Of a DNA stretch of 9,471 nt, positions 7,442-9,471 are shown one piece after another. Numbering within the stretch: position 1 is the stretch's first letter; each line of letters begins with the position of its first letter. The notes beneath the pieces were generated by a model, which was given only the letters and a program-made list of their open reading frames with translations, was not told the origin of the DNA and searched no databases. The position numbers and the translations under genes are program-made. This DNA is from Bacillota bacterium (lineage in GTDB: Bacteria > Bacillota > Clostridia > Clostridiales > Clostridiaceae), in NCBI GenBank assembly GCA_023435985.1, contig JAEZKY010000122.1, forward strand, positions 1-9,471. The letters are read 5' to 3'.

Positions 7442-7630
7442 AGGGCGATGAAGACCGCCCTCATCGCCCTCAAGATTTTGAGACTATATTGGGAAATCTC
7501 ATATACACCACTATTGGATTCCCGGGTGCAGTGGTGGTGTCTGCACATAAATAAACTACACAAAACCAATAAGACAAACCCACCGTCCCTATGTCTCAAA
7601 CACTATGCTGATTTTGAGGGCGATGAGGGC
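7442..7630. repeat. Complex of inverted and direct GGGCGATGA repeats
   Basis: A perfect 17-bp inverted repeat has arms at 7457-7473 (GCCCTCATCGCCCTCAA) and 7614-7630, enclosing 140 bp. A third copy of the core, AGGGCGATGA, lies at 7442-7451 and forms a 10-bp dyad with 7461-7470. GATTTTGAG is also directly repeated at 7474-7482 and 7610-7618. Between the arms are hairpins CACCACT/AGTGGTG (7506-7512 with 7530-7536) and GTGCAG/CTGCAC (7526-7531 with 7541-7546). No target-site duplication was seen, so a MITE is possible but unproven; recombinase accessory sites are another option. Confidence 0.5.
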
Positions 7631-7697
7631 AGTACATCAGCAATGGAATAATACAAATTTTTCCTGTGTTCATAGGTCTAATATTTAATTAGAATCA

Positions 7698-7825
7698 TTA
7701 CTTTACATCGAGAATTCCTTCGAAATTAAATTCTGGATAAATTCGACCAAAATCACATAAAAATATTACTATTTACTTTGATTACTTTCCCATACTAACC
7801 ACTGAACTTTTTCTTCCTCATTCAT
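7698..7825 (-). pseudogene. Possible decayed coding remnant
   Basis: Two short minus-strand frames read like protein but do not join. ATG at 7825 gives MNEEEKVQWLVWESNQSK and a stop (7769-7825). Another frame gives CDFGRIYPEFNFEGILDVK ending in TAA at 7698-7700. A single frameshift plus nonsense change between them could explain both. Neither has a convincing Shine-Dalgarno and I do not recognise the family. It lies directly downstream of the DUF5946-like gene. The remaining 7631-7697 sequence shows nothing recognisable. Confidence 0.3.
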
Positions 7826-7830
7826 ATCAA

Positions 7831-7849
7831 AACTCAGTGCGATTGAGTT
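7831..7849 (-). terminator. Weak hairpin after the DUF5946-like gene
   Basis: AACTCA (7831-7836) pairs with TGAGTT (7844-7849) around a 7-nt loop, 7 nt past the stop codon, followed on the minus strand by TTGATATG. The stem is short and the U-tract poor, so termination may be inefficient. Confidence 0.3.
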
Positions 7850-7856
7850 GAGGTTT

Positions 7857-8309
7857 TTACGTTCGCCTTAATTCATTTCTTACCTGTTTCCTCCATTTAA
7901 TAATATTCTCAATTGCGTTTTCTTCGCCCCCCAGATATATATCTTCAATCGTCATAGGCCAAAATCGCAACTCACGTTTTCTTTCCACATTCGGAATCGG
8001 ATTTGTAATTTTTCCTATTGATTTTACAATCTCTCGATTCCTATTGAGAATATACGAAGTATCCCAATTATTGTTATAAGCATCAATAAACAAATTAACT
8101 AACTGCTTATATCCTTCCGCTGTATAATTTGAAGGATGCTGTATCATATAACATGAAACAAGCCAAAAATGCAAGGCATATAGCTCTGGATCATTATGCT
8201 CCCAAACAAGAGGAAACCCAAATAGCTCATAACATGAAAATCCATCTATCTCTTTGGCTCCACATTCTATACATCTTCCGAACTCCATAACTGTATTATT
8301 ATCAACCAC
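7857..8309 (-). CDS. DUF5946-like protein of unknown function
   Basis: A 150-residue soluble protein with no signal peptide or membrane segment. It opens with a zinc-finger-like CX2C (C13, C16) and C26 in FSCYELFGFPL, then DPELYALHFWLVSCY (40-54) and QHPSNYT (57-63). This spacing of CX2C, a Cys-Tyr/Trp turn, an acidic-Pro loop, His47 and the Q-H-P motif is what I recall for DUF5946, whose function is unknown; the match is from memory and not tested. The start is GTG 8309, with AGGAG about 11 nt upstream; an internal ATG (residue 8) is the alternative. AT-rich codon use contrasts sharply with adjacent rlmH. It is the only recognisable gene between the two att copies and the likely cargo of that unit. 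Confidence 0.65.
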   Translation of the reverse strand: MVDNNTVMEFGRCIECGAKEIDGFSCYELFGFPLVWEHNDPELYALHFWLVSCYMIQHPSNYTAEGYKQLVNLFIDAYNNNWDTSYILNRNREIVKSIGKITNPIPNVERKRELRFWPMTIEDIYLGGEENAIENIIKWRKQVRNELRRT

Positions 8310-8452
8310 TTATCATACACTCCTTTCTTCCCCATGATAGCATTTCGACATATCCTTCCGTTCTATACACTAGAATTTGTTTCTAAAAAATTTCTCTATT
8401 GAGACAATATGATATAACCCATATTATCGCCATACCCTCAGCGTCCACGCAT

Positions 8453-8494
8453 ATAAAAACAGCCTCAACCCTTCATTTCTAAAAGGATTGAGGC
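8453..8494 (-). terminator. Terminator behind rlmH
   Basis: GCCTCAACCCTT (8462-8473) pairs with AAGGATTGAGGC (8483-8494), with one G-U pair on the minus strand, around a 9-nt loop. The transcript then enters TGTTTTTATAT. It starts 12 nt after the rlmH stop codon and is clearly related to the hairpin at 7351-7387. It lies on the AT-rich side of the att core, so it was probably supplied by the inserted DNA. Confidence 0.78.
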
Positions 8495-8506
8495 CACTTT
8501 TCGCCG

Positions 8507-8528
8507 TTACCAGTGGTACGGTTCACCG
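8507..8528 (-). repeat. Inner att copy: 3' end of intact rlmH
   Basis: These are the last 22 bases of rlmH, of which 18 (8507-8524) plus the final three (8526-8528) match the copy at 7395-7416. The GC-rich chromosome-like composition ends here. This position corresponds to the SCC attachment site in staphylococcal rlmH (orfX), which likewise encodes the terminal GExYH residues and stop. Confidence 0.75.
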
Positions 8529-8986
8529 CGGCTGATCTTGAAGGCGCGGTAGAGCTGTTCGACGAGAAGCAGGCGGATCATCTGATGGGTGAAGGTCATT
8601 GCGGAAAAGGACAGTCTGTCTTTGGCGGCGGCGAGGACGGCGGGCGCGAGACCGAAGGCGCCGCCGATGACGAAGGTGAGATCGCTGGCGCCGGCGAGAG
8701 CAAGGGCGTCCAGGCGGGCGGCGAGAGCCTCCGACGAGAGCCGGGTGCCGCCGATGTCGAGGACGACGAGGTGGCTGGAGGGCCGCACGGCCTTCAGTAT
8801 CCTCTCCCCTTCCCGGTTGAGGACGCGGGCCTTGTCGGCAGGCGAAGGATTATCGGGCATTTTCTCCTCCGCCGCCTCGACGATGTCGAGGCGGCAGAAG
8901 GGGGTTAGACGCTTCGTATATTCGGCGATGCCTGCGGTGAGGTACCGCTCTTTTATTTTGCCGACGGCGACAATGGTGATGCGCAT
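8507..8986 (-). CDS. rlmH: 23S rRNA (pseudouridine-1915-N3)-methyltransferase RlmH
   Basis: A 159-residue SPOUT-class enzyme that uses S-adenosylmethionine to methylate pseudouridine 1915 in helix 69 of 23S rRNA on assembled 70S ribosomes; it acts as a homodimer. Full length for the family. Visible hallmarks are the N-terminal MRITIVAVGKIKERYL, LDIGG (76-80), the SAM-binding knot loop FVIGGAFGL (105-113), and the C-terminal run of H134, LLVEQLYRAFKI (140-151) and GEPYHW (154-159). The ATG at 8986 lies 3 nt after the htrA stop codon with only a weak Shine-Dalgarno, so translation is probably coupled to htrA. Codon use is GC-rich, unlike everything to its left. Its last codons double as the att site, and the reading frame is intact. 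Confidence 0.96.
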   Translation of the reverse strand: MRITIVAVGKIKERYLTAGIAEYTKRLTPFCRLDIVEAAEEKMPDNPSPADKARVLNREGERILKAVRPSSHLVVLDIGGTRLSSEALAARLDALALAGASDLTFVIGGAFGLAPAVLAAAKDRLSFSAMTFTHQMIRLLLVEQLYRAFKISRGEPYHW

Positions 8987-8989
8987 GGG

Positions 8990-9471
8990 CTACTGGCTCG
9001 GCATCTCTTCGAGGAGGACGGTCCGGGCGAGGGTCTGGCCATTCCTTACGAAGGTGACATCGACGCGGCTGCCGATGGGCTGGGCATCCACAATGGCGCG
9101 CAGGTCGGCGACGGTGTTGGTTTCTTTGCCGGCGATGGAGAGGATGAGATCGCCGTCGCGGAGACCGGCCTTGGCGGCGGGGCCGCTGCCCTGGACGCGG
9201 ACGACGTAAACGCCTTTGTCGGCGGTGAGTTCGTAGCCGTAGCGGGCAGCCGTCACCTTGTCGATAATGCCGACGCCCAGGTAAGCGCGGACGACACGGC
9301 CCTTGTCGATTAGCGACTGGATGATGGGCCGGGCGGTGTTGGCGGGGATGGCGAAGCCGATGCCCTCGACGCCGGCAACAGCGATTTTGGCGCTGTTGAT
9401 GCCGATGACGACACCGTCGGCGTTGACGAGAGCGCCGCCCGAGTTGCCAGGATTGATGGCCGCGTCGGTCT
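8990..9471 (-). CDS. HtrA/DegP-type serine protease, C-terminal part
   Basis: The 5' end lies beyond the window; 159 codons and the stop are visible. The open frame runs to the right edge, so the internal GTG at 9256 is not the start. Visible residues 1-13 (TDAAINPGNSGGA) contain the catalytic serine in the diagnostic GNSGG motif. GIGFAIPANTARPIIQSLI follows, then a PDZ domain (about residues 60-155) with YLGV, GSGPAAKAGLRDGDLILSIA and a final strand LARTVLLEE. This is the S1C protease family: usually membrane-anchored or exported, degrading misfolded envelope proteins. A single PDZ is seen, as in Firmicutes HtrA. In Bacillus the corresponding gene (htrC/yycK) also directly precedes rlmH at the end of the walRK region, supporting a native chromosomal context. 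Confidence 0.93.
   Translation of the reverse strand, partial: TDAAINPGNSGGALVNADGVVIGINSAKIAVAGVEGIGFAIPANTARPIIQSLIDKGRVVRAYLGVGIIDKVTAARYGYELTADKGVYVVRVQGSGPAAKAGLRDGDLILSIAGKETNTVADLRAIVDAQPIGSRVDVTFVRNGQTLARTVLLEEMPSQ

Larger units (their letters stand above)
7395..8528 (-). mobile_element. Candidate rlmH-integrated unit bounded by att direct repeats
   Basis: The two direct copies of the rlmH 3' terminus (7395-7416 and 8507-8528) lie 1112 bp apart. The segment between them is mostly AT-rich, unlike rlmH and htrA, and holds one recognisable gene (DUF5946-like) plus decayed sequence. SCC elements of staphylococci integrate at exactly this part of rlmH through Ccr serine recombinases, leaving rlmH intact. 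No recombinase is visible here. The unit could be a remnant, a non-autonomous passenger, or the rlmH-proximal member of a tandem array that continues to the left. The identity of the integrase is unknown. Confidence 0.5.

Noticed and set aside
7395..7480. A second, truncated rlmH gene
   Set aside because: Homology to rlmH stops after about 22 bases, and the upstream codons bear no resemblance to the RlmH C-terminal helix. A recombination-site duplication explains it better.
7363..7599. 78-codon minus-strand open frame across the outer att copy
   Set aside because: It runs through the terminator hairpin, the att core and the inverted repeat in a frame different from rlmH, gives an arginine- and histidine-rich sequence with no family resemblance, and has no clear Shine-Dalgarno.
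7448..7651. 67-codon plus-strand open frame
   Set aside because: It starts and ends inside the GGGCGATGA repeats, lacks a ribosome binding site and recognisable motifs, and is best explained as chance.
8513..9209. Long plus-strand open frames opposite rlmH and htrA
   Set aside because: These are antisense shadows typical of GC-rich coding DNA. The minus-strand frames encode clear RlmH and HtrA motifs.
8990..9256. 88-residue separate PDZ protein starting at GTG 9256
   Set aside because: The same frame stays open to the window edge and encodes the HtrA catalytic GNSGG motif, so this is the end of one larger gene.
1..9471. CRISPR array, tRNA or rRNA genes, or a recombinase gene
   Set aside because: Reading both strands showed no regularly spaced repeats, no tRNA-like cloverleaf or rRNA sequence, and no serine or tyrosine recombinase motifs in any convincing frame.

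Overview
The window has two compositionally different parts. Positions 8507-9471 are GC-rich (roughly 60% by eye) and carry two core genes on the minus strand: the 3' half of an HtrA/DegP-type serine protease and, 3 nt after it, complete rlmH (23S rRNA methyltransferase). The htrA-rlmH order is classic in Firmicutes in the broad sense. A GC-rich member such as one of the Negativicutes would fit, but this is inference. Positions 1-8506 are mostly AT-rich (roughly 30-35% GC), and their gene content (OPT transporter plus PqqD-like protein, LytTR plus DUF3021, MerR/QueG-like/DUF554) resembles Clostridium-type genomes. Every convincing gene in the window is on the minus strand.

The composition changes exactly at the stop codon of rlmH. 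The last 18 bases of rlmH (8507-8524, encoding the end of GEPYHW plus stop) recur perfectly at 7395-7412, with three more matching bases after one mismatch. Both copies are followed, in the minus-strand direction, by related rho-independent terminators. The rlmH 3' end is the insertion site of staphylococcal SCC elements, so I read 7395-8528 as a short (about 1.1 kb) unit bounded by attachment-site repeats. The AT-rich DNA further left is either a second, tandem element or the next part of a composite island. No recombinase lies in the window.

Layout, left to right: start of a DUF554 membrane protein (1-158, truncated by the window edge); MerR regulator with a GyrI-like domain (219-1037), coupled by TAATG to a QueG-like double [4Fe-4S] protein (1037-1741); 320 bp gap with a promoter and a terminator; DUF3021 membrane protein (2062-2496) behind a receiver-less LytTR regulator (2508-3056); a double flavodoxin-fold flavoprotein with a Cys cluster (3281-4663); a PqqD-like small protein (4829-5179) overlapping the end of an OPT-family transporter (5166-7088); a 768 bp stretch without a convincing gene (7089-7856) holding a perfect palindrome, a terminator, the outer att copy, a GC-rich patch with GGGCGATGA repeats and decayed coding traces; a DUF5946-like gene (7857-8309); the rlmH terminator, rlmH, and the end of htrA.

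Functional reading: three separate transcription units (MerR/QueG-like/DUF554, LytTR-DUF3021, OPT-PqqD) plus a lone flavoprotein make up accessory cargo of redox, regulatory and peptide or metal-chelate transport genes. The rlmH-proximal unit has a single recognisable cargo gene. A contig chimera is the main alternative for the composition jump, but the exact coincidence of the jump with a known recombination target argues against it.
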